64,000 nucleotides of DNA from an uncultured SAR86 cluster bacterium (GTDB lineage Bacteria > Pseudomonadota > Gammaproteobacteria > Magnimaribacterales > Magnimaribacteraceae), in the NCBI GenBank assembly GCA_902630715.1, contig CACOVO010000004.1, forward strand, positions 1 to 64,000, written 5' to 3'. Made by a program: the position numbers and the translations under genes. The notes below the pieces were generated by a model. The model did no database searches. It was not told where the DNA came from and saw only the letters and a list, made by a program, of their open reading frames with translations. Each line of letters starts with the position of its first letter. The stretch's first letter is position 1. Of the stretch, positions 27,768 through 35,669 are shown piece by piece.

Positions 27768-28751
27768 ATGAAGCAAGAGTTAAGTGGACAGTTATCCGAT
27801 AAGCTCGCAAAGGAATCCATTACAGGTGAAATCTTAAATCTTGAGCCTCTAACGGGTGGTGCTTCCAAGGAAATTTGGAAATTTGAAATAAAATCAAAAG
27901 ATTCAATTTCTAAGTTTATCTTGAGACGTGGTTCAGGGATTGAAGGACCACTGGCTATAAAAACTTCAGATGAAGCACTGATTCAAAAAAATGTAAGGGA
28001 GCTTGGTGCGTGCGTACCTGAGATTGTGGCTGTCTCTAGAGTAGATGAACCGCTTGGAGATGCTTACGTAATGAAATTTGTGGAAGGTGAGTCTATAGCG
28101 AGAAAAATTCTACGCGATGATGAATACCGTGCAGCTTTGGCGAATCTTGCTTTTGAATGCGGTGAGTCCATAGCCAAAATCCATCAAGCAGACATCACAG
28201 ACTTTTCTTTTCTTCCAAAGAAAACTGTTATGGAACAAATTGATGAGCTTTATCAGACTTACGTTTCTTTTGATCAGCCCTCCCCTGTTTTCGAATACAC
28301 TTATCATTGGTTACAGGGTCAAGATTTTGGAGATCTAAATGATACTTTAGTGCATGGAGATTTTAGGCTAGGCAACATAATAGTTAACTCAGAAGGACTC
28401 CAATCTATTATAGATTGGGAACTTGCACACATAGGGAATCCGCTACAAGATCTCGGATGGATTTGTGGCAATTCATGGAGATTTGGCAAAATTAATAAAG
28501 TTGTTGGAGGGTTCGGAGATTTAGAAGACCTTCTGAGGGGCTACAATTCCATCAGCGAATATCAAGTAACAGAAAATAATGTAAAAGCTTGGCAAGTTTT
28601 CGGTACTTTCAGATGGGGGGTAATATGCTTGATTCAAGCTTCCGCTCATTTGACAGGTGCAGTGAACTCGGTAGAGAAGGCAGCAATAGGACGCAGAGTG
28701 TCTGAAACTGAACTAGACATAGTAGATCTACTTTTTCTCGGAGGGAAATAA
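27768..28751 (+). CDS. APH-family acyl-CoA hydroxyl kinase, LvaA-like
   Basis: The 327-aa protein has the aminoglycoside-phosphotransferase fold: a nucleotide loop LTGGASKEIWKF near 28, ATP-binding FILRRGSG, catalytic loop HGDFRLGN (His196, Asp198) and metal-binding DWELAHIGNP (Asp216). Despite the family name, members next to acyl-CoA dehydrogenases phosphorylate the 4-hydroxyl of acyl-CoAs (LvaA in Pseudomonas putida; the N-terminal domains of ACAD10/11). The start codon directly abuts the stop of the dehydrogenase gene, and its own TAA shares an A with the next ATG (TAATG), implying translational coupling of the trio. It is not an antibiotic-resistance gene on this evidence. Confidence 0.9.
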   Translation: MKQELSGQLSDKLAKESITGEILNLEPLTGGASKEIWKFEIKSKDSISKFILRRGSGIEGPLAIKTSDEALIQKNVRELGACVPEIVAVSRVDEPLGDAYVMKFVEGESIARKILRDDEYRAALANLAFECGESIAKIHQADITDFSFLPKKTVMEQIDELYQTYVSFDQPSPVFEYTYHWLQGQDFGDLNDTLVHGDFRLGNIIVNSEGLQSIIDWELAHIGNPLQDLGWICGNSWRFGKINKVVGGFGDLEDLLRGYNSISEYQVTENNVKAWQVFGTFRWGVICLIQASAHLTGAVNSVEKAAIGRRVSETELDIVDLLFLGGK

Positions 28752-29119
28752 TGATATTTGACAAACCCAACACTCTAGAATTACTTGATGCTGTTAAGCA
28801 TTTCCTAGATACCAAAATCAAAGATGAAGTTCCGCCTCATTTAGCTTTTAAACTCAGAATAGTTGAAAATGTTTTGAGTATTGTAATCAGAGAAATTGAA
28901 ACAGGTAACGATTTATCTCAAGAGGTAATCTCTGGTTTAAAGAAATTAGTTGAATCTGAAACCGCAAACATCGAGGAATTGGCCCATTTAATACGTGATA
29001 GAAAAATAGACCTAGAAAACCCAGAATTAAAAAATCTATTGGTTCAATTGTCTAAAAATAAAATCGCAGTGGATAATCCTCGGTACTCAACTTATAAAAA
29101 GTTAATCGAGAGTACTTAG
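28751..29119 (+). CDS. DUF6285 protein, LvaB-like partner of the kinase
   Basis: This 122-aa helical protein shows the DUF6285 pattern: start PNTLELLDAVKHFL, middle LAFKLRIVENVLSIVIREIE and end LAVDNPRYS-like (here IAVDNPRYSTYKKL). In the levulinate operon LvaB is a small protein required with the kinase LvaA. The gene overlaps the kinase stop by one base. Its last 18 bases overlap the convergent SDR gene. No catalytic residues are evident, so a stabilising or activating subunit is the likely role. Confidence 0.87.
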   Translation: MIFDKPNTLELLDAVKHFLDTKIKDEVPPHLAFKLRIVENVLSIVIREIETGNDLSQEVISGLKKLVESETANIEELAHLIRDRKIDLENPELKNLLVQLSKNKIAVDNPRYSTYKKLIEST

Positions 29120-30013
29120 AGGTTTTTTGTCCCTAAACATCATCAAAAAAGGCATGAATAGCAGCCAGGTTTTGTGATAATTTTTTGGAAAAAGCCTTTG
29201 AGACAGATCCAAAAGCTTAGCGTCTAACCCAACAAAAATTCTACTTTTATTTTTCTTGACGCCATTAAGGATAATCTCGGCAGCCTTGCTAGGGTGCATT
29301 CCTCCTTCTCTGAACATTTCCCCCATCTCTTTTTGAGTTTCTGGAGCTTTTCTTGTGAATATACTTGGAGTCTGTGTTCCTTCTTCTTGCGCTTTTGCAA
29401 ACTGCTCCTCATCGAATCTTGCAGTTGCTGCAATATTAGTTCCTATGTGACCAGGATGAACACAATGTATTTGTAGATTTGGATTGGTTTCCTTCATCTC
29501 AAGTGCAAGACTTTCCGTGAAACCTCGGACAGCAAATTTTGTTGCATGGTAAACAGTTTGACCTGGTACAGCGACCATTCCAAATATAGAAGAAGTATTG
29601 ATAATTGCTGCTTCAGGGCTATCGATCATATGCGGGATAAATGCTCTAGTGCTATTCACTACACCTTCGAAGTTAATTCCCATCACCCAATCCCAATTTT
29701 CTTCCTCTAAATCTTTAAAATGGGAACCAGTTGTGACTCCAGCATTATTAAAAACCAAATCTACTTTTCCGTGCTGTTCAATAACTTTTTCAGGAAGAGA
29801 CTCGATTGCTTCCTTATCTGATACATCGAGCAAATGGGAGGAAACAGAAACATTGTATTGCCTCAACATTTCTACTGTTTCATTTAATGTTTCTTCATTT
29901 ACATCACAAACACAAACATCCGCTCCATCTTTTGCAAGAAGTATTGCTAAATACCTTCCCATTCCAGATCCAGCACCTGTAATGACTGCGACTTTATCTT
30001 TGAAAGTTTTCAT
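29102..30013 (-). CDS. Short-chain dehydrogenase/reductase (303 aa)
   Basis: A classical SDR: cofactor motif TGAGSGMGR near 13, acidic CDVNEE after the second strand suggesting NAD(H) preference, NNAG at about 89, Ser in NTSSIFG and catalytic YHATK. The C-terminal extension (about 245-303) with LLDLSQRLFPKNYHK is longer than usual. It overlaps the preceding SDR gene by four bases (ATGA) and is the last gene of the gpsA operon. It converges on the DUF6285 gene with 18 shared bases. The substrate is unknown; an alcohol or hydroxyacyl group is likely. It is a close paralogue of the next SDR. Confidence 0.9.
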   Translation of the reverse strand: MKTFKDKVAVITGAGSGMGRYLAILLAKDGADVCVCDVNEETLNETVEMLRQYNVSVSSHLLDVSDKEAIESLPEKVIEQHGKVDLVFNNAGVTTGSHFKDLEEENWDWVMGINFEGVVNSTRAFIPHMIDSPEAAIINTSSIFGMVAVPGQTVYHATKFAVRGFTESLALEMKETNPNLQIHCVHPGHIGTNIAATARFDEEQFAKAQEEGTQTPSIFTRKAPETQKEMGEMFREGGMHPSKAAEIILNGVKKNKSRIFVGLDAKLLDLSQRLFPKNYHKTWLLFMPFLMMFRDKKPLSTLD

Positions 30014-30948
30014 ATGATATTTTCTCCCCTTCTATCTCCGTGAAAAGTAATATTGTAAGCTTCTTCTGGATCATTTCTAACGTACTCATCTAATGCTTTG
30101 GCATCGTCTCCAACTAAAATTCTCCATTTTTTTTGTTTTACGGCATCAAGAATTATCTTCGATGCTTCAGCTGAAGAGGTCGGTGCATCTTTTGCAAAAG
30201 CCTCTGCGTGTTCTTTCATCTGTTCTCTTATCTGATCGAGAGAAAAATTATGGACGGGTAATCCCATTTTTATCATATTCTTTTTTGCAGTTTCAAGTTC
30301 GGCATCAGATCTCTCAATATTGAGTATTTTTCCAGTATTTATTGCTATCGATGTCCCTATATGACCTGGCATTACTACTGAAACTCCCACATGAGGAGCA
30401 TTTACTCTGAAGTCATCTATCAATGCTTCACTAAAGCCTTTTACTGCAAATTTTGCTGCCGAGTAGGATGTATGAGGAGTACCCCCTAGACTTGCCCAAA
30501 AACCATTAATGCTGCTTGTATTAATTATGTGAGCTTCTTCACTTGCCAAAATGTATGGCATAAAAGCTCTTGAACAATAGTAAACACCATGCCAGCAAAC
30601 TGCAAAAACTCTGTCCCATTCTTCTCTTGAGCTATGAATAAAGCTTCCACCACCTCCAATTCCTGCATTATTAAATAAAAGATTTACATGGTCAGTTTCT
30701 TGTTGGGCAATGACTTCGTCTTTAAATCGAATGACATCATTTTCATTAGATACATCACAAATATGTTTAGTGATCTTTACATCAGGGAATTGCTTAGTAG
30801 CCTTATCAAAGGTTTCCTGCATGTTCTCTTCAATGACATCGCACATAGAAACATTACAACCTTCATTAGCAAGCTGAAGGACTAGTTCGCGGCCCATCCC
30901 AGTTCCACCACCAGTTACTACAGCTATTTTATTGTTAAAATTATCCAT
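30010..30948 (-). CDS. Short-chain dehydrogenase/reductase (312 aa)
   Basis: A classical SDR with TGGGTGMGR near 13, CDVIEEN, NNAG, Ser in NTSSINGFW and catalytic YSAAK. It also has an extended C-terminus, WRILVGDDAKALDEYVRNDPEEAYN, similar to its downstream paralogue (FVGLDAKLLD). The pair probably arose by tandem duplication. It lies six bases behind the DUF4389 gene and overlaps the next SDR by four bases. A reaction cannot be assigned. Confidence 0.9.
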   Translation of the reverse strand: MDNFNNKIAVVTGGGTGMGRELVLQLANEGCNVSMCDVIEENMQETFDKATKQFPDVKITKHICDVSNENDVIRFKDEVIAQQETDHVNLLFNNAGIGGGGSFIHSSREEWDRVFAVCWHGVYYCSRAFMPYILASEEAHIINTSSINGFWASLGGTPHTSYSAAKFAVKGFSEALIDDFRVNAPHVGVSVVMPGHIGTSIAINTGKILNIERSDAELETAKKNMIKMGLPVHNFSLDQIREQMKEHAEAFAKDAPTSSAEASKIILDAVKQKKWRILVGDDAKALDEYVRNDPEEAYNITFHGDRRGENII

Positions 30949-30954
30949 AATTTA

Positions 30955-31299
30955 TTACTTTTCTTCTTCGTTTGATTTGGGGAAATCACTGAAAGGAAAT
31001 GGTTTATCTCCAGTTTGGTAATTTAAATAGTCTAATATCTGAACCATATAATTTCTAAAACCGACTGCAATTTTGGAGACATTTTCACTGCGTTTATCAG
31101 TAAAAAGAACAAATAGAAACTGAAGGAGGACAATTATCCATAAGACTGTCATAGAAGCGTAATAAACAAAAGAGAATACAACCATGAATAGTAATCTAAG
31201 CCACTTTCCTTGCTTAAGAAAATTATCCTTCCACTCCTCACTGTCAATGAAATCCTCATTGCCAACATCAATTATTTTTTCTTCTTCTTTTTCTACCAT
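30955..31299 (-). CDS. DUF4389 inner-membrane protein
   Basis: This 114-aa protein has an acidic N-terminus, one or two hydrophobic segments (LRLLFMVVFSFVYYASMTVLWIIVLLQFLFVLF, about 35-67), then FTDKRSENVSKIAVGFRNYMVQILDYLNYQTGDKPFPFSDFP. The latter is the DUF4389 signature. Its function is unknown. DUF4389 genes are often beside gpsA in gammaproteobacteria, and here it follows gpsA by four bases. Confidence 0.87.
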   Translation of the reverse strand: MVEKEEEKIIDVGNEDFIDSEEWKDNFLKQGKWLRLLFMVVFSFVYYASMTVLWIIVLLQFLFVLFTDKRSENVSKIAVGFRNYMVQILDYLNYQTGDKPFPFSDFPKSNEEEK

Positions 31300-31303
31300 T
31301 GTT

Positions 31304-32311
31304 TTATTTTATAAATTCAACGTCTTTTACCATATCTTTGCCTAGAACATTTTGTATTGAACCTTCTAGACTACTACCTTTATAGATGATTTTATACAGA
31401 GAATCCACTATAGGCATCTCAACATTGTGTTCGTCAGCGATTTTTTTGACAACTTTCAATGTCTTCAAGCCTTCAATTGTCTGGCCTATTTTCTTAATTG
31501 ACTCTTCAACAGACAATCCGGTACCAATCAATTTGCCGAACTGATGATTCCTGCTCAAAGGAGAAGCACAAGTAGTGATTAGATCCCCCACTCCAGAGAG
31601 ACCCAGAAATGTTTGGGGATTGGCGCCTAAGTCAACAGCCAAGCGCCCCATCTCCCCTAATCCTCTTGTCATTATCATTCCGACAGTATTTTCTCCAGAA
31701 TTTAGTCCGTCGGCTATTCCACAAGCTATCGCGTATATATTTTTCAAAGCTCCGCCCATTTCAACTCCATAGGGATCATTGTTCTCATAGATCTTAAAAA
31801 AGTCAGTGGACAGTTCCTCAATTAAAGATTCTCTCAATAATTTGTGTTTGCTTGCTATAACGGTACCAGACAAGTGATGTGCGGCTATTTCCTCAGCTAG
31901 ATTGGGTCCACTCAAGATTCCAATATGATTTTTGGGATAATGTTCTTCTAAAATAGTGCTCATTAAGCTAAATCCCTCTTTTTCTACCCCTTTTGTAGCC
32001 GTAACAAGGTAAGTTCTTTCATCAACATAAGTTCTTGCACTATCAGATATTTCGCGAAATGCATCGCTCGGAACACAAAAAATAATAATGTGTGAGTTGG
32101 AAATTTCTTCCATGTCGGAGGTTGCAAAGACGTTAGGCCCAAATTTTAAATTTGGCAAATAATTTCTATTGACCTTTTCTTCATTTATCGACGTTGCCAA
32201 TTCTTTATTTCTCATCCATAGCGTTACGTCGTTATTATTCATTGCCGCGAGATAAGCCAAAACACTTCCCCAACTTCCTCCACCAAGGATCGATATTTTT
32301 TTTCTAGTCAT
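31304..32311 (-). CDS. gpsA: Glycerol-3-phosphate dehydrogenase [NAD(P)+]
   Basis: GpsA makes sn-glycerol 3-phosphate from dihydroxyacetone phosphate for phospholipid synthesis in the cytoplasm. The 335 aa include the Rossmann motif LGGGSWGSVLA at 9-19, ATKGVE, LSGPNLAEEIA, catalytic Lys190 in GGALKNIYAIACGI, GLGEMGRL and GLSGVGDLITTC. It is the first gene of a minus-strand operon with DUF4389 and two SDRs. No strong Shine-Dalgarno is visible before the ATG. Confidence 0.97.
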   Translation of the reverse strand: MTRKKISILGGGSWGSVLAYLAAMNNNDVTLWMRNKELATSINEEKVNRNYLPNLKFGPNVFATSDMEEISNSHIIIFCVPSDAFREISDSARTYVDERTYLVTATKGVEKEGFSLMSTILEEHYPKNHIGILSGPNLAEEIAAHHLSGTVIASKHKLLRESLIEELSTDFFKIYENNDPYGVEMGGALKNIYAIACGIADGLNSGENTVGMIMTRGLGEMGRLAVDLGANPQTFLGLSGVGDLITTCASPLSRNHQFGKLIGTGLSVEESIKKIGQTIEGLKTLKVVKKIADEHNVEMPIVDSLYKIIYKGSSLEGSIQNVLGKDMVKDVEFIK

Positions 32312-32405
32312 TAATTTCCAACAATTAAAGTGTAAGAAGTTACAATTTATTCAGAATTCTAACAGTTTGTATTTGTTTTATGCTAAAACCGTTACGAAAG
32401 AAAAC

Positions 32406-33800
32406 ATGAAAATACGAGAATTAAAAACTCCTGAGGAAATAAAGAATTATTTGGATTCCTTTGAAACGAACTATGTAAAAGTTGCTATCACAGATATAGA
32501 TGGTGTTCTGCGAGGTAAATACATGCACGTAGATAAATTTATAAAATCCTCTGAATCGGGATTTGGATTTTGTGATGTTATATTTGGTTGGGACAGCAAT
32601 GACGAATTATATAACTTCAAAAATGTCGGCGAGGAAGATTTATTTACGGGCTGGCATTCTGGTTTTCCTGATGTCAAGACCGCAATAATTCCAGAATCTG
32701 GTCGGCAAAATCCGTTCGAAAAAAATATACCTATATTTCTAGCTGAACTATCTGATGCACAAGTATGTCCGAGAGGCGTTCTTAAAAAAGTTCTATCGAG
32801 GTTGGAGGAAGAGGGTTTGAGATCTATGTCTGCTTTCGAATACGAATTCTTCCTTTTCAATGAAAATTCACATTCGATTCATGAAAAAGGCTTCAAAAAT
32901 CTTAATAACTTTACTCCAGGAATGTTCGGATATTCGATATTAAGAAATTCAGTTCAGTCCGATTTTTATAATGAAATCCTTAATATGTGCATTGATATGG
33001 ATATGCGTTTGGAGGGACTACATACAGAAACCGGTCCCGGCGTTTTAGAAGCTGCCTTAATGGTCGATAAATCTATGAATTCAGCCGATAAAGCAACTTT
33101 ATTTAAGACATTCACAAAGGTTCTCTGTCAAAAAAATGATCTTATGGCTAATTTTATGGCCAAATGGTCAGAAGATTATCCAGGTCAATCAGGACACATT
33201 CACGTATCCTTGCAAGATTTGAATGGCGACTCAATTTTTTCTTCGATAGATGGAGAATTACCTGAATCCTATAAATTCTTTTTGGGAGGTTTACAAAAAT
33301 ACATGCGAGAATTTTCCGTCATGATTGCCCCTACTGTTAATTCCTATAAAAGACTTTGTCCAGGCGCATGGGCCCCTATTAACATGACCTGGGGGATTGA
33401 AAATCGTACTACAGCTTTTAGAGCCATACGAGGAGATTCATCAAGCCAACGTATCGAAAATAGATTACCTGGAGCAGATTCCAACCCTTACCTAGCACTT
33501 GCGGCTACTTTGGGAGCTGGATTTTTAGGTATTAAAGAACAGCTTCTTCCTACTCCTGAAACTATAGGTGGTGCATACGATTTAAAAGTCGAACAAAAAT
33601 ATCAAGTGCCAAATGACTTGAAACAAGCTGCATACCTTTTCAAAAATTCTGAATCAGCCAAAAATCTTTTTGGCGAGGAATTTGTTGAACATTTTTCTAA
33701 CACAAGAATTTGGGAATATGATGAGTATTTGAAAAATAAAAACCTTTTTGATTCGTCTATTACTTCCTGGGAACTCCAAAGATATTTTGAAATAATTTAA
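32406..33800 (+). CDS. Glutamine-synthetase-family ligase (possible gamma-glutamylpolyamine synthetase)
   Basis: I use the ATG at 32406 (464 aa): GAAAG lies five bases ahead and MKIRELKTPEEIKNYL resembles family starts. An upstream ATG at 32367 adds 13 residues of no clear conservation. Family segments are VKVAITDIDGVLRGKYM, ETGPGVLEAAL, GQSGHIHVSLQ, APTVNSYKRL, RTTAFRAIRG, IENRLPGADSNPYLALAA. It lacks the exact adenylylation loop of GlnA, and the start resembles PuuA-type enzymes that join glutamate to amines. It lies two bases before an acetylpolyamine-amidohydrolase-like gene, which supports an amine or polyamine substrate. Confidence 0.87.
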   Translation: MKIRELKTPEEIKNYLDSFETNYVKVAITDIDGVLRGKYMHVDKFIKSSESGFGFCDVIFGWDSNDELYNFKNVGEEDLFTGWHSGFPDVKTAIIPESGRQNPFEKNIPIFLAELSDAQVCPRGVLKKVLSRLEEEGLRSMSAFEYEFFLFNENSHSIHEKGFKNLNNFTPGMFGYSILRNSVQSDFYNEILNMCIDMDMRLEGLHTETGPGVLEAALMVDKSMNSADKATLFKTFTKVLCQKNDLMANFMAKWSEDYPGQSGHIHVSLQDLNGDSIFSSIDGELPESYKFFLGGLQKYMREFSVMIAPTVNSYKRLCPGAWAPINMTWGIENRTTAFRAIRGDSSSQRIENRLPGADSNPYLALAATLGAGFLGIKEQLLPTPETIGGAYDLKVEQKYQVPNDLKQAAYLFKNSESAKNLFGEEFVEHFSNTRIWEYDEYLKNKNLFDSSITSWELQRYFEII

Positions 33801-33802
33801 AA

Positions 33803-34903
33803 ATGAAGACAGGAATAGTATTTCACGAACTTTATCTATGGCATCACACAGGCAACCACGCGGACTATGTTCCATATGGTTTTCCGGTTGAGCCTTTCAT
33901 ACACTCTGAAAATTCTGATACAAAAAGAAGAGTCAAAAATTTGATGGAAGTGTCTGGACTTTATGAAAAACTTCATAAAATTAACCCGAGAAAAGCAACA
34001 AAAGAAGAAATACTTTATTTTCATACGGAAGACCATTTTAATCATATCAAGTCTTTGAATACTTCGATTAGCATTGATGCAGGGATCAGCACACCCTCTG
34101 GGATTGGGAGTTTTGATATAGCTCTTCTCTCAGTAGGTGGAGTAATTGAGGCCTTAGACTTCGTAATAGATCGAAAAGTTGACAATGCCTATGCTCTCGT
34201 TAGACCTCCAGGGCATCATGCAATGCCTGATAAGGCTATGGGGTTTTGTATATTTGGCAATGCTGCCATAGCAGGAAAACATGCAATAAATAAAAGAAAT
34301 TTAAAAAAAATAGCTTTTGTTGACTGGGATGTACACCATGGAAATGGCACTCAAGCAGCCTTCTATGATGATCCGAGCGCTCTTACTATTTCTATCCACC
34401 AGGATAGGAATTTTCCAACAAACTCTGGATTAATATCTGAAAATGGAGAAGGAGAAGGAAAGGGTTTTAATATCAACATTCCTTTACCTCCTGGGTCAGG
34501 CGTCGGAGCTTATGAAGCAGCATTCGATAGAGTTGTTTTACCGGCATTAGACATTTATCAACCGGAAATAATAATCATACCTTCCGGTTTCGATGGAGGG
34601 GCTAATGATCCACTTGGTAGACAAATGATGACTAGCGAAGGATTTAAATCATTAACAAAAAAAATCAAAAAATCTGCTCAAGAGATATGCGATGGTAAAA
34701 TTCTTATGACACACGAAGGAGGATATAACGCTGCAACCGTTCCTTTCTTTGCACATGCAGTGATTGAAACTCTTGCGGGAGAGGATATGAATGTTAAAGA
34801 TCCTTTTCAAAATATAATTGGGAATATGGGACAACAAGAACTTCAACCTCATCAAAATAATCTCATTGGTGAAGCAGAATCTTTGCTAAAAAATATTAAA
34901 TAA
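33803..34903 (+). CDS. HDAC-family deacetylase (acetylpolyamine amidohydrolase-like)
   Basis: The 366-aa zinc hydrolase has the HDAC active site: RPPGHHAM (His138/His139), DWDVHHGNGT with zinc ligands Asp176 and His178, the third ligand Asp264 in SGFDGGANDP and catalytic Tyr308 in EGGYNAA. It belongs to the bacterial class II HDAC/acetylpolyamine amidohydrolase group, which removes acetyl groups from small amines rather than histones. It is placed two bases behind the glutamine-synthetase-like ligase and eight bases before an SDR, suggesting one catabolic operon: deacetylate an amine, then glutamylate and oxidise it. Confidence 0.92.
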   Translation: MKTGIVFHELYLWHHTGNHADYVPYGFPVEPFIHSENSDTKRRVKNLMEVSGLYEKLHKINPRKATKEEILYFHTEDHFNHIKSLNTSISIDAGISTPSGIGSFDIALLSVGGVIEALDFVIDRKVDNAYALVRPPGHHAMPDKAMGFCIFGNAAIAGKHAINKRNLKKIAFVDWDVHHGNGTQAAFYDDPSALTISIHQDRNFPTNSGLISENGEGEGKGFNINIPLPPGSGVGAYEAAFDRVVLPALDIYQPEIIIIPSGFDGGANDPLGRQMMTSEGFKSLTKKIKKSAQEICDGKILMTHEGGYNAATVPFFAHAVIETLAGEDMNVKDPFQNIIGNMGQQELQPHQNNLIGEAESLLKNIK

Positions 34904-34910
34904 TTTTGTT

Positions 34911-35669
34911 ATGAATAATCTTTTTAATGTGAAAGGAAAAACTGCAATTATTACTGGTGCATCATCTGGACTGGGTAAACATTTTGCAAAAACCTTATCC
35001 AAAGCTGGAGCTAACTTAATTATTTGCGCTAGAAGGATGCAAAATTTAGAAGATCTAAAAAAAGAATTGGAAGGAGAAGTCCATGTGCTTCCACTTGATG
35101 TTGCATCGGAGGAGAGTGTTCTAAATTTCTTTTCAGAAGTTCAAAACCTCATTGGAAGTGCAGATATATTAATTAATAATGCGGGGACATCCGACCCAAA
35201 GAAATTTAAAGATCTGGATGAAGAAAGTTGGAAATACGTTCTTGAAACAAATTTGAATGGTTGCTACAGAGTAGCCAAAAATTTCACTGATGCTCTGCTT
35301 AGAGAAAAAAAGCCCGGGAGTATCATCAATATTGCTTCTATTTTAGGATTGAGGGTAGGCCTTAATCTTACAAGTTATGCAACTGCGAAGGCTGGGCTGG
35401 TCCAACTTACAAAAAGTATGGCCTTAGAGCTTGCTAGATCGAATATCAGGGTAAATGCGATTGCTCCTGGATATATATTGACTGAAATTAATGAAGATTT
35501 TTTTGCAACAGAAGAAGGTCAGAGTTACATCAAAAATATTCCTATGAATAGACTGGGCCTTGAGTCAGACTTAGATGGAATATTGTTACTCTTATGTAGC
35601 GACGCCTCCTCATTCATGACGGGTTCAATCATTCCCGTTGATGGTGGTCATCTTATTAATCCACTTTAA
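34911..35669 (+). CDS. Short-chain dehydrogenase/reductase, FabG/gluconate dehydrogenase-like
   Basis: A typical 252-aa SDR: TGASSGLGK near 16, NNAG, Ser in NIASILG, catalytic YATAK, and C-terminal GSIIPVDGGHLI. CARR after the second strand suggests NADP(H). It is the third gene of the ligase-deacetylase operon, eight bases behind the deacetylase, and lacks a Shine-Dalgarno of its own (ATTTTGTT). It ends directly against the convergent M48 peptidase gene with no spacer. The substrate is unknown. Confidence 0.9.
   Translation: MNNLFNVKGKTAIITGASSGLGKHFAKTLSKAGANLIICARRMQNLEDLKKELEGEVHVLPLDVASEESVLNFFSEVQNLIGSADILINNAGTSDPKKFKDLDEESWKYVLETNLNGCYRVAKNFTDALLREKKPGSIINIASILGLRVGLNLTSYATAKAGLVQLTKSMALELARSNIRVNAIAPGYILTEINEDFFATEEGQSYIKNIPMNRLGLESDLDGILLLLCSDASSFMTGSIIPVDGGHLINPL

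Noticed and set aside
27768..28751. Aminoglycoside resistance kinase
   Set aside because: The fold is APH, but the operon with an ACAD10/11-type dehydrogenase and DUF6285 points to acyl-CoA phosphorylation.
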